From positions 1 to 24,513 of the forward strand of contig JAUWXJ010000009.1 of NCBI GenBank assembly GCA_030616425.1: a stretch of 24,513 nucleotides of DNA. Reading direction: 5' to 3'. A model generated the notes under the pieces. The model was not told where the DNA came from, made no database searches, and saw only the letters and a list, made by a program, of their open reading frames with translations. The DNA is from Desulfobacterales bacterium. GTDB lineage: Bacteria; Desulfobacterota; Desulfobacteria; Desulfobacterales; C00003060. Numbering within the stretch: position 1 is the first letter of the stretch; every line of letters begins with the position of its first letter. The position numbers and the translations under genes were made by a program. Shown piece after piece: positions 7,218 to 13,802 of the stretch.

Positions 7218-8144
7218 GTGGCGGTGAATCTGATTTCGAGTATCATGATTTTGCTCTTTTTGGCAGGGGGGTGCAGCTATCAGGGCTCCCACTTTGGTGT
7301 CAAAAAACAAGCCGTTTTCGTGCCCAAGGAGTTCCGCCAAACACAAGAAGCTGTCGAAAGAGCGGAAAACTCGCCTGGGGCCGAGTATTGCCCGGAAAAG
7401 GTTGCGCAGGCTAGGGAAAAGGCCAAAATGGGGGTGGAGCTCTATTGGTCCTGTCCTTGGATGGATTGTAGTCAAAGGGCGATGGTTGTCCTGGCAGAGG
7501 CGAGAAAGCTGGCCCAGGAGGCAGAATCATGCCATCCCGCCCCCCCAGCTCCAACACCTGCTTCCTTGGCTCTAAAGTCCACTCCTGTGGCTTCAGAACC
7601 CGCTCCTCCCACTCCAGAGCCGACTACTCCCACAGCTCCAGAGCCTGCATCCCAAGCTATAGAGCCCAGTCTTCCGGCACCAGAGCCAGCTTCCCCGGCT
7701 GCAGAGCCCACCTGGATCGAAGAGCCCGTTTCAGAGAAAAAGGTTGTGACACTTGAAGGGATATATTTTCTCTTTGACTCATATAGGCTCACGCCGGAAG
7801 CCTTGGCGATTTTGGATCAACAGGCAGTTATCCTGAAGGAACATCCGGAAACCAAAGTCGAAGTTGGGGGTCATACGGACAGCAAAGGGACAATATCTTA
7901 TAATCTAGCCCTCTCGAAGAGAAGGGCCAGGGCCGTAAGATCGTATCTAATTTCAAAAGGGATTTCCCGGGAGCGGTTGATGGTGAAGGCTCACGGGGCG
8001 TCGCGCCCCGTTGCCTCCAACGAAACTGAGGAAGGCCGGGCCAAAAACTCCCGGGTTGAGCTGAATGTTCTTGAACTGCCAACTCTTGAGCGAAATGACT
8101 ATAACTGGTTTCAAAACCCTCTTTCTTGTTTGACTGGAAAATAG
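7218..8144 (+). CDS. OmpA/Pal-family peptidoglycan-associated lipoprotein
   Basis: The protein starts (GTG, with an AAGGAGG ribosome site) with a lipoprotein signal and LAGGC lipobox (Cys19). Residues about 40-105 are helical and charged. Residues about 108-167 are a Pro/Ala/Glu linker of PEPASP-like repeats. The OmpA C-terminal domain spans about 180-285, with IYFLFDSYRLTP, GGHTDSKGT, the NLALSKRRA helix and NSRVELNV; Asp221 and Arg236-237 lie at the diaminopimelate-binding positions. It should tether the outer membrane to peptidoglycan. The last 13 residues (from about 296) and the stop codon are encoded by a 44-bp dispersed repeat, so the native C-terminus has probably been replaced. Confidence 0.9.
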   Translation: MAVNLISSIMILLFLAGGCSYQGSHFGVKKQAVFVPKEFRQTQEAVERAENSPGAEYCPEKVAQAREKAKMGVELYWSCPWMDCSQRAMVVLAEARKLAQEAESCHPAPPAPTPASLALKSTPVASEPAPPTPEPTTPTAPEPASQAIEPSLPAPEPASPAAEPTWIEEPVSEKKVVTLEGIYFLFDSYRLTPEALAILDQQAVILKEHPETKVEVGGHTDSKGTISYNLALSKRRARAVRSYLISKGISRERLMVKAHGASRPVASNETEEGRAKNSRVELNVLELPTLERNDYNWFQNPLSCLTGK

Positions 8145-8147
8145 GGC
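8104..8147 (+). repeat. 44-bp GGTTTCAAAAC repeat, copy 1
   Basis: This copy starts ACTGGTTTCAAAACCC and ends GACTGGAAAATAGGGC. It matches 10033-10076 at 41 of 44 positions by eye. Its first part is shared with the termini of the larger elements at 5832-6009 and 15834-16031. It overlaps the 3' end of the OmpA-like gene. Confidence 0.8.
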
Positions 8148-8161
8148 GAGTGACACCACAG

Positions 8162-8192
8162 GTCCGCCGAAGGCGGACAGGTAGCTTCAATC
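8162..8192. repeat. GTCCGCC hairpin with AGCTTCAAT tail
   Basis: GTCCGCC, a GAA loop and GGCGGAC form a 7-bp perfect hairpin, followed by ACAGGTAGCTTCAATCC. The hairpin plus the same tail recur at 12066-12099, which marks a dispersed repeat unit; it is not a simple terminator. Confidence 0.6.
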
Positions 8193-8211
8193 CTATCTTT
8201 GGAGGAAATGA

Positions 8212-8448
8212 ATGAAACTTAGAGCTAAAGCACCCGTTCGAAGAGGATGGGAGGGGACCGGACACGTCAGTACTGATCCCTCGGTATCGCTCGACGGCAA
8301 ACCTGTGCTAGTCATTGATGGTCCAAACGGCGGACCAGTGGAGCCTGCAGAAGCATATATTTATGGATATGAAATTCTTAAGGCGACTAGTGATGAACTA
8401 GACAAACTGCACGAGGGTGGTTACGCCATACCGTATGTAGGAAAATAG
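8212..8448 (+). CDS. Hypothetical protein (78 aa)
   Basis: The frame has a strong GGAGGAA ribosome site seven bases before the ATG. The product has a beta-rich N-terminal half with VSLDGKPVLVIDGPNGGPVEPAEAYIYGYEIL and a charged end. There is no signal peptide, cysteine or membrane segment. I do not recognise a family. The next gene lies about 97 bp downstream. Confidence 0.55.
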   Translation: MKLRAKAPVRRGWEGTGHVSTDPSVSLDGKPVLVIDGPNGGPVEPAEAYIYGYEILKATSDELDKLHEGGYAIPYVGK

Positions 8449-8545
8449 CCCTGAATTTAGCAATTCTCTCCACGCAATCGATTACCATATTTAAGGCAAA
8501 ACAAAAGAGGCCGGTTTTCTATAGTTTTAATGAGGAGAGGTCAAA

Positions 8546-9220
8546 ATGATGATCATGGGGCATCGCGGGGCGGCGGCTTTGGAGCCTGAGAACACCCTTC
8601 TTTCAATTGCGCGGGCCATTGAGATCGGGGTTGATGCTTTAGAGATCGATGTGCGCCTGAGCAAAGACAAAGAGATAGTAGTGATACATGACTCTAGCGT
8701 GGACCGGACCACCAATGGAACCGGTCCGGTTGGCAGTTATACGCTTGAGGAGATAAAGAAGCTTGATGCAGGCAAGGGTGAGAGAATCCCGACGCTTCAG
8801 GAGGTCATTGACCTGATAGGCAACAAAGTGAGGCTGGTGATTGAGTTAAAGGAAGAAGGGATAGAGAAAAGAGTTGTAGAACTGATAAAGAAGAACGGCT
8901 TTGAAGACAACGTCTATGTGATCTCTTTCTGGCACGAGGTCGTTAAGGCAGCAAAAGAGATGGACAAGCGCATCAAGACCGGTATACTCCTTGTGGGGTG
9001 TCCCGTGGACGCTTGCATAGCTACCAGGGCATATGCAGACGCATTGGTGATGAAATACAACTTTGTGAACAGGAAATTTGTCGAAATAGCTCACGAGGAA
9101 GGCCTGAAGGTCTTTATATGGAATATTGATGACGAACATCTCCTCGGGCCGTACGTTGATATGGGTGTGGATGGAATCGGAAGCAATGACCCCCGAGTAC
9201 TGGTTGAGTACTTCAGGTAA
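8546..9220 (+). CDS. Glycerophosphodiester phosphodiesterase (GDPD family)
   Basis: The 224-residue protein hydrolyses glycerophosphodiesters to glycerol-3-phosphate and an alcohol. All family landmarks are visible: GHRG at residues 5-8 (His6, Arg7), PENT at 14-17 (Glu15), ALEIDVRLSKD with metal-binding Glu33 and Asp35, and HDSSVDRTT with catalytic His48. The C-terminal FIWNIDDEHL and GVDGIGSNDPRVL close the TIM barrel. It has no signal peptide, so it is cytoplasmic and UgpQ-like in size. A GAGGAGAGG site precedes the ATG. It is a single gene; no glycerol-3-phosphate transporter is nearby. Confidence 0.93.
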   Translation: MMIMGHRGAAALEPENTLLSIARAIEIGVDALEIDVRLSKDKEIVVIHDSSVDRTTNGTGPVGSYTLEEIKKLDAGKGERIPTLQEVIDLIGNKVRLVIELKEEGIEKRVVELIKKNGFEDNVYVISFWHEVVKAAKEMDKRIKTGILLVGCPVDACIATRAYADALVMKYNFVNRKFVEIAHEEGLKVFIWNIDDEHLLGPYVDMGVDGIGSNDPRVLVEYFR

Positions 9221-9569
9221 CGCACTTACTTCTTTTTACTAGTAGAAAAAAGTGAGGGGCGTTCCACTCCGTCCACTCATTGCGCTAACTGGCTATTCGA
9301 GGTAAGGAAACCCGCTTCACCTCGGCCTCCAATGCCTTTTGTAGGTATGCCGATATCGTTGGTGGAAATGGCTGTAGGCCTACGTTCAGTGGATCTCCTT
9401 ACCCCTCATTGTTACAACATTTTGGCATAAGAGCCTTGGCACGCCGACGCTTGGTACAATTTGCAGGTGCAAAACTTGAGTCATTAACAAGAAACATTTT
9501 AATGACTGCTTATAGAAAGTTATGTTTGGGAACAGCATTGATAGTAGACAAGAGGCGAGGGGGCCTGTC
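9221..9569. other. Intergenic region without a supported gene
   Basis: This 349-bp stretch holds an AT-rich imperfect stem just after the GDPD stop (CTTCTTTTT/AAAAAAG around ACTAG), a GAGGTAAGG...CACCTC hairpin near 9298-9325 and a GTAGGCCTAC palindrome at about 9373-9382. I see no ORF with a ribosome site. Open frames on the minus strand here continue from shadows of the following gene. Confidence 0.5.
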
Positions 9570-10022
9570 ATGAAGGCAAGTGAAGGACATATCGGCCGGG
9601 TTTTTGTAATACGGCTCGAAGATGGCGATGTGATTCCCGAATCGATTGAGCGTTTCGCGGCAGAGAACCATGTGTCCGTGGGCCATGTTGTGCTGGTAGG
9701 AGGAGTAGGAGGGGGGCAGGTCGTGGTTGGGCCGCGGCACTCGAGTGAGAGACCACCCGATCCGATGATGCTTCCCGTTGATAATGCCCATGAGGTGGTC
9801 GGGGTTGGCGTCCTTGCTCCTGGGGAAGACGGTAAACCCGTCCTGCATATCCACGCTGCCCTTGGACGGGCGGGGCAAACCATGACCGGGTGTTTGAGGC
9901 CAGGCGTTACAACCTGGCTGGTGGGCGAGGTCATTCTGTATGAAATCCTTGGCACAAAGGCGGCACGTGTGAGCGATGAGGAGAGCGGCATTGCTCTCCT
10001 GGAGCCTGGAAGCTTTTCTTAA
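9570..10022 (+). CDS. PPC/DUF296 domain protein
   Basis: The 150-residue protein is a single PPC (DUF296) domain, a trimeric fold also found in plant AT-hook proteins. Seen here: GRVFVIRLEDGDVIPESIERFA, the VGHVVLVGGVGGGQV strand-turn, then KPVLHIHAALGR with histidines at positions 93 and 95, and TWLVGEVILYEI. Bacterial members occur alone and their function is poorly defined; DNA binding or a metal-dependent role is possible. The ATG at 9570 gives the family's natural N-terminus and follows a GAGGCGAGGGGG run; an in-frame ATG at 9522 would add 16 unrelated residues. Confidence 0.85.
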   Translation: MKASEGHIGRVFVIRLEDGDVIPESIERFAAENHVSVGHVVLVGGVGGGQVVVGPRHSSERPPDPMMLPVDNAHEVVGVGVLAPGEDGKPVLHIHAALGRAGQTMTGCLRPGVTTWLVGEVILYEILGTKAARVSDEESGIALLEPGSFS

Positions 10023-10032
10023 TGCTACTAGA

Positions 10033-10076
10033 ACTGGTTTCAAAACCCCTTTTCTCGTTTGACTGGAAAATAGGGC
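10033..10076 (+). repeat. 44-bp GGTTTCAAAAC repeat, copy 2
   Basis: This copy lies between the PPC gene and the thioredoxin-fold gene, five bases before the GTG start of the latter. Similarity to copy 1 (8104-8147) continues weakly past the right end as GTGAC(A/G)CCA, so the start codon may itself derive from the repeat. Confidence 0.75.
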
Positions 10077-10080
10077 AACA

Positions 10081-11049
10081 GTGACGCCAGAGGAAGAAAA
10101 ACGGATTAGAAAATGGAACAATGAACTCTCCAGTGATGTTCGGATCACTCTTCTTGTGACAGAAGATAAGAGAAGCGGGGAATTTGGTGAGTTTTGTGAG
10201 AATTTGACGCGCCTTGCCCCTAAGATTGGTATTGTCAAAGAGGAAGGAGAACCCAAAGAGGCCCCAGCAATCCAGATCGGACACGCCGTGCGCTATCATG
10301 CCATCCCCCTTGGGACGGAATTGGAGCCTTTTCTGGAAGCTCTATCCATTCTAGACAAGAAGTCCACCCAGATACCGGGGTCTGTCCGGGATTACCTTGA
10401 AAAGATCGGGCAGACGGTTATACTGAGACTATTCGTTTCTCAGCAGTGCCCTTTTTGTCCCGTGACAGTACGGCAGATAATACCTCTTACAGCGGCAAAT
10501 GAATTCATACGGCTTACTATTCTGGATTGTACCCTCTTTCCGGAAATGGCGCAATTAAACAGGATTCAGTCGGTCCCAACTCTCTTGTTTGAGGACCCGT
10601 TCCGTTGGACGGGTTCATTCCAGCTGGAAGAACTTTTAGAAGTTATTACAAACCGTGATCCTGCCAAGTTTGGCACCTCATCTCTAGAGAAAATATTAAA
10701 GGAGGGAAATGCTGCTCAGCTTGCGGAAATGATGCTTCATAAAAAGAAAATTTTCCCGGCGTTTCTTGATCTTCTAATACATAAGAAGTGGCCTGTCCGC
10801 CTGGGGGCCATGGTCACAATGGAAGAGATAGCCAGTCAGAATCGCGAACTGGCCGCTCAGATTATCGATCCCCTCTGGGAACGCTTTCACAACGTGGAGG
10901 ATCAGGTCAAGGGAGATATTATCTATGTCCTCGGGGAATTGGGAAGGGACAGGATAGCCCCAAGGCTGGAAATGGTTTTAAATGGACAATACGACAACGA
11001 AGTCAAAGAGGCTGCAAAGGAAGCCCTACAGAAGATAACAAGGCCTTGA
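10081..11049 (+). CDS. Double thioredoxin-fold (PDO/glutaredoxin-like) protein with HEAT repeats
   Basis: Residues 1-90 form a degenerate thioredoxin fold with no CxxC (VRITLLVTEDKRSGEF, then FCENLTRLAPKIGIV). Residues 105-195 are an active thioredoxin/glutaredoxin fold: LRLFVSQQCPFCPVTV holds the redox pair Cys123 and Cys126, and SVPT supplies the cis-proline at Pro166. Residues about 205-322 are helical pairs of HEAT type (VRLGAMVTMEEIA, KGDIIYVLGELG, NEVKEAAKEALQKI). The first two parts resemble the protein disulfide oxidoreductase layout; the HEAT tail suggests docking to a partner protein. The GTG start has only a poor ribosome site inside the repeat just upstream. A selenoprotein gene follows 16 bases after the stop. 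Confidence 0.83.
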   Translation: MTPEEEKRIRKWNNELSSDVRITLLVTEDKRSGEFGEFCENLTRLAPKIGIVKEEGEPKEAPAIQIGHAVRYHAIPLGTELEPFLEALSILDKKSTQIPGSVRDYLEKIGQTVILRLFVSQQCPFCPVTVRQIIPLTAANEFIRLTILDCTLFPEMAQLNRIQSVPTLLFEDPFRWTGSFQLEELLEVITNRDPAKFGTSSLEKILKEGNAAQLAEMMLHKKKIFPAFLDLLIHKKWPVRLGAMVTMEEIASQNRELAAQIIDPLWERFHNVEDQVKGDIIYVLGELGRDRIAPRLEMVLNGQYDNEVKEAAKEALQKITRP

Positions 11050-11065
11050 GAGGGATTAGCGAGAC

Positions 11066-11248
11066 GTGGAAGAATCCTTGATGCAGTGCTTAGAATGTGG
11101 AGGGGAACTGACGATTTATCGTTCCTGACGTGCTGTCTATTTGTGCTGCAGGTTGTGCGGTGCGAGATTTCGTTTAGAGGAGTATATAGAATCAATGGAC
11201 GATATTGTTGAGGAAAAAGTGGCAAATGTCCGCTGTGATAGGTTTTGA
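11066..11248 (+). CDS. Small dual-CxxC selenoprotein, copy 1 (in-frame UGA)
   Basis: Read through the UGA at 11126-11128 as selenocysteine, the frame gives 60 residues: two CxxC pairs (CLEC before; CRLC after, preceded by an extra Cys), Sec at position 21, and an acidic tail ending CDRF. The four cysteines could form a zinc ribbon with Sec in the loop between knuckles. The paralogue at 14882-15064 aligns codon for codon with the UGA at the same place. By hand I count about 11, 10 and 19 differences at codon positions 1, 2 and 3, as expected for selection on this frame. A SECIS-like hairpin follows the UGA. The start is GTG 11066 (matching the paralogue's length) or ATG 11081. It lies between a thioredoxin-fold gene and a dodecin-like gene. 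The function is unknown. Confidence 0.8.
11143..11163 (+). promoter_or_regulatory. Putative bacterial SECIS element, copy 1
   Basis: GUGCUGC (11143-11149) pairs with GCGGUGC (11157-11163), including wobble pairs, around the 7-nt loop AGGUUGU. The stem starts 14 nt after the UGA. The inner GCAGGUUGUGC closely resembles GCAGGUCUGC of the E. coli fdhF SECIS, where the loop G and U contact SelB. The hairpin is within the coding sequence, as usual in bacteria. Confidence 0.7.
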
Positions 11249-11276
11249 AAAAGCACAAGAAAGGGGATGAAAGGCT

Positions 11277-11483
11277 ATGGGAAGGGTTGCACGAGTTACA
11301 GAAGTGATTGCCGGCTCACCCGTCAGCTTTGAGGAGGCTGTCAAGATCGGTTTTGAGCGGGCTTGCAAAACCCTTCGGGGAATCACAGGGATTCGCGTTC
11401 TTGAACAGCGTGTTAAGGTGGTTGACAACAAGATGGTAGAGTACCGTGTGAGAATGGAGATTATTTTTGTCCTGGAAGATTAG
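11277..11483 (+). CDS. Dodecin family protein lacking the usual flavin-stacking Trp
   Basis: The 68-residue protein matches the dodecin fold throughout: VTEVIAGSPVSFEEAVKIGFERACKTLRG, then VLEQRVKVVDNKMVEYRVRMEIIFVLED. Dodecins form hollow dodecamers that store flavin between paired tryptophans. Here the R-x-[IL]-RW-F segment is replaced by RGITGIRV, so the flavin-stacking Trp is missing. It may bind another ligand or none. It begins 28 bases after the selenoprotein gene, with AAGGGG ten bases upstream of the ATG, and may share its transcript. A terminator follows. Confidence 0.85.
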   Translation: MGRVARVTEVIAGSPVSFEEAVKIGFERACKTLRGITGIRVLEQRVKVVDNKMVEYRVRMEIIFVLED

Positions 11484-11561
11484 CTTTTATTCTTGTTCAA
11501 CACAAAGCTACACTATGCTAGTGAATATTAGAACAAAGGCAAAAAAAGGAGGGGCGGGGAG

Positions 11562-11588
11562 AAGAAAGGGTGAGCCCCTTTTTCTTTC
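11562..11588 (+). terminator. Intrinsic terminator after the dodecin gene
   Basis: AAAGGG at 11565-11570 pairs with CCCTTT around the loop TGAGC, and the stem can extend by a G-U and an A-U pair. A run of T residues with one C interruption follows. It lies about 80 bp after the dodecin stop and 70 bp before the next ATG. Confidence 0.5.
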
Positions 11589-11655
11589 CCAACGTTGCAA
11601 TTTTCTGTTTCAGATCAGTGAAAAATACTACACAGTCATAAGAGGAGGACTTTAA

Positions 11656-12027
11656 ATGATTTGGTTTTTGTTTGTAATGGGTCTGGTTTGGATCATGTGC
11701 GGTACGCTAATGGTCTTTGCAACTCGGGTTATGAGAGAAGACTATTTCAGTAAGTTGCGGATAAGCGACCCCAGGATGTGGAGCCCACTACCGATTATTG
11801 TTGGGGTTCTTTTCTTGCTCTCCGCCTCTTCCAGCTCCCAGGTTACGTTCATCGTGGTTCTTGGGCTTTTGTCTTTGTCAAAGGGGTTGCTATTTTTCTT
11901 CGGACCCCGGCAGAAGGTAAAAAAGATGATCGACTGGTGGTTTGAGTCCTCGGATAAGATGTGGAGAGTCTGGGGTATTCTCTGCATGGCCCTTGGAATT
12001 GCAGTCCTGGTCACAATTGTGCATTAA
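11656..12027 (+). CDS. Multi-pass membrane protein, unknown function
   Basis: The 123-residue protein has about four hydrophobic segments: residues 2-22, 45-60, 63-82 and 102-121. They are separated by short basic loops (TRVMREDYFSKLRISD, GPRQKVKKMIDWW). It resembles no transporter signature. GAGGAGG about eight bases before the ATG is a strong ribosome site. It stands alone, after a terminator and before a repeat-rich spacer, and faces the convergent CdaA gene. Confidence 0.7.
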   Translation: MIWFLFVMGLVWIMCGTLMVFATRVMREDYFSKLRISDPRMWSPLPIIVGVLFLLSASSSSQVTFIVVLGLLSLSKGLLFFFGPRQKVKKMIDWWFESSDKMWRVWGILCMALGIAVLVTIVH

Positions 12028-12065
12028 CCACCTCTGTTTGCAGTTCCTCGCTTGGCTAGTAAAGG

Positions 12066-12099
12066 CCCTGTCCGCCTAGGCGGACAGGGAGCTTCAATG
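12066..12099. repeat. Perfect CCCTGTCCGCC hairpin with AGCTTCAAT tail
   Basis: An 11-bp perfect stem (12066-12076 with 12079-12089) surrounds TA. The following GAGCTTCAATGCC matches the tail of the repeat at 8162-8192. It belongs to the same dispersed hairpin family. Confidence 0.65.
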
Positions 12100-12266
12100 C
12101 CGCTGAGATAAGCTTTCGGTTTGGCCCCTGCTCAAACCCTTCCCCTTCAAGGGAGGCAGACTATTGGAACTCCTCACCAAGAGGTATTCTGGTCCAGTTC
12201 AGGACTGCGTTACACTGCTCAGGGCAGACCGCAGGACAATGGTAGTATTTTTTTCGGACTAGATTT

Positions 12267-12318
12267 GACCGGCGTGCTCCCCGCGCACGAAGTGCTGCCG
12301 TAAGGCAGAACGCCGGTC
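12267..12318. repeat. Branched intergenic hairpin between convergent genes
   Basis: GACCGGCGT (12267-12275) pairs perfectly with ACGCCGGTC (12310-12318). Inside are two smaller stems, GCAC-GAA-GTGC and GCC-GTAA-GGC. A further GCTCCCCGC/GCGGGGAGGC pair extends the symmetry to about 12345. It lies between convergent genes (11656 on + and 12360 on -). It could be an RNA-level terminator-like structure or a repeat. Nothing else is supported in 12028-12359; an open frame there lacks a ribosome site. Confidence 0.5.
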
Positions 12319-12359
12319 CTTCATGGCGGGGAGGCTTCACAGTTCACATTCTTGCCTTT

Positions 12360-12605
12360 TTATTTAAGCCTTTCTTTTACCGCATATTGTACTGTAATCT
12401 TGTCTCTTGAGCCAGGAGCAATTTTCAAGAATGCAGGGTCGAGTGCCAGGTTAACAGTAATTCCGTCTGTTTTTTCTATATTATCAAGGGGAACCTTTTC
12501 TGTATAGACGGTTGAGATATTTTCCAGCATTCGATTCCCCCCTATTACTTCGATTTTTTCAGGATCAAGTTTTGCTTGTGTGAGGACTATATGCCGGGGT
12601 AACTT
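12360..12605 (-). pseudogene. YbbR-domain continuation of the CdaA gene beyond an in-frame UGA
   Basis: The 81 codons after the UGA at 12608-12606 stay open in the same frame, up to a TAA at 12362-12360. They read as YbbR/CdaR sequence: KLPRHIVLTQAKLDPEKIEV, then VIGG, VYTEKVPLDNI and ITVNLALDP. In YbbR repeats a Gly normally stands where the UGA is (V-G-x-L-P), so one change from GGA to TGA explains it. No SECIS-like hairpin follows, so selenocysteine is unlikely. It is either a real nonsense mutation that trims the last YbbR repeat or a sequence error. Confidence 0.7.
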
Positions 12606-13796
12606 TCAAACCCAATCAACCTGAATAGGCAACTCTTTTTTGACCGGGATATCAAGAGTCACTTCCACAACTGGTGGTTTAACCCTTTTTAGAAAGACGC
12701 CGGGCGGGACGGTGATGTTTTCGTGTGTAATGGTAAAGGTATTTCGCCCAGCAACTGCCTTATTTAGATCTAACTTCACCTGAACTTGGTCAGGTCGAAT
12801 AGATTTTATGAGAGCGCCTGACCCACTCAGATCAAGACGGACTGAATTTACAGATGTATCAAAAATCTCCATTCCAGGATCACGATTCATGTATTCTACA
12901 GGAATTTCAAGTGTAATCAGGGTATCCAAACCCCTTGAGAAGCTAAACCAGATGCCTATAATAAATAGAATGGAAGCCAGAGCTGCTACGCTAATTTCAA
13001 GTTTTTGTTTTCTTGGATAACTCCATTCTGTTGCAGTCACACCCACATGTTCCTGCAATATTTCTGCGAGCTTCTCCTTTCGGTCTATCACACTCACGTC
13101 TGGACCCTTGGCCACAAGCACATTTCCTCTTTCCTCGGATACTACTACGATCAAAGCATCTGTATTTTCAGCTAATCCAGCTGCTGCCCTGTGGCGAGTA
13201 CCGTAATATGAAGGAAGGTCCTTTCGATATGATAGCGGAAGGATAACCCCAACCTCTGCAATCTGATCGCCATCGATTATAGCTGCACCGTCATGGACAG
13301 GGTTGTCATGCCAGAATATGCTCATTATCATTTCTTTGGATACCAATCCACGCCAGGGTATTCCACTTTGGACCAGCTCGGTTAGATCTTCTTTCCCGGG
13401 AAAAACAATCAGGGCCCCGCTGCGTCTTCGAGCCAGCTCAAAAGCACTTTCCACTATTAGTTCTATGGGAGTAGTAACTGCTTTGTGGGAGAATCCCCAG
13501 AGAATAGCCTTTAGATTTCTTGCCTGAAGGACTGAACGGATTTCATTTCTGAAGACAACAATTATGATAAGCGCGGCCAGCGCAGTAATTCCCTGAATTC
13601 CCCAACTGGTTACAATTAACCCCAAAGAAGCGGCTGCCCTTTGAAAAAACCAAAGGAGAGCAATCCCGATAAGAACACGGAAGACATTGGTCCCTCTGAA
13701 AAGGATATAAAGGCGAAAGAGGATATAGCTACTTAATGTGATATCAAAGATATCTTGCCATCGAATGTTCAAAAAAAAGTGCAAGAGATTATCCAT
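12606..13796 (-). CDS. cdaA: Diadenylate cyclase CdaA fused to YbbR domains (truncated)
   Basis: The protein makes cyclic di-AMP from two ATP. Numbered from the ATG, three membrane helices occupy about residues 15-85. The DAC domain follows, with HDGAAII (Asp169, Gly, Ala) and YGTRHRAA (Arg201-His202-Arg203), the two catalytic motifs. A fourth helix at about 267-289 leads to a periplasmic YbbR region (PVEYMNRDPGMEI, SIRPDQVQVKLDL, TVPPGVFLKRVKPPVVEVTLD). In Firmicutes the regulator CdaR (YbbR) is a separate protein; here it is fused. The frame stops at codon 397 within the last YbbR repeat. An in-frame TTG at 13802 touches the DUF2914 stop, so the two genes are probably one operon. Confidence 0.9.
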   Translation of the reverse strand: MDNLLHFFLNIRWQDIFDITLSSYILFRLYILFRGTNVFRVLIGIALLWFFQRAAASLGLIVTSWGIQGITALAALIIIVVFRNEIRSVLQARNLKAILWGFSHKAVTTPIELIVESAFELARRRSGALIVFPGKEDLTELVQSGIPWRGLVSKEMIMSIFWHDNPVHDGAAIIDGDQIAEVGVILPLSYRKDLPSYYGTRHRAAAGLAENTDALIVVVSEERGNVLVAKGPDVSVIDRKEKLAEILQEHVGVTATEWSYPRKQKLEISVAALASILFIIGIWFSFSRGLDTLITLEIPVEYMNRDPGMEIFDTSVNSVRLDLSGSGALIKSIRPDQVQVKLDLNKAVAGRNTFTITHENITVPPGVFLKRVKPPVVEVTLDIPVKKELPIQVDWV

Positions 13797-13802
13797 AGCC
13801 AA

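Noticed and set aside
10923..11258. Minus-strand open frame over selenoprotein copy 1 (a matching one lies at 14877-15074 over copy 2)
   Set aside because: Both copies keep a minus-strand frame, so I considered a real antisense protein. The differences between copies favour the plus frame (third positions), the CxxC pairs appear only on the plus strand, and the minus frames lack ribosome sites.
12121..12303. 60-codon open frame between the small membrane protein and the CdaA gene
   Set aside because: No ribosome site, crosses a branched hairpin, and the composition is not protein-like.
12606..12608. Selenocysteine at the UGA within the CdaA-YbbR gene
   Set aside because: No hairpin with a SECIS-like loop follows, and the family has Gly at this position. 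A nonsense mutation or sequence error is simpler.
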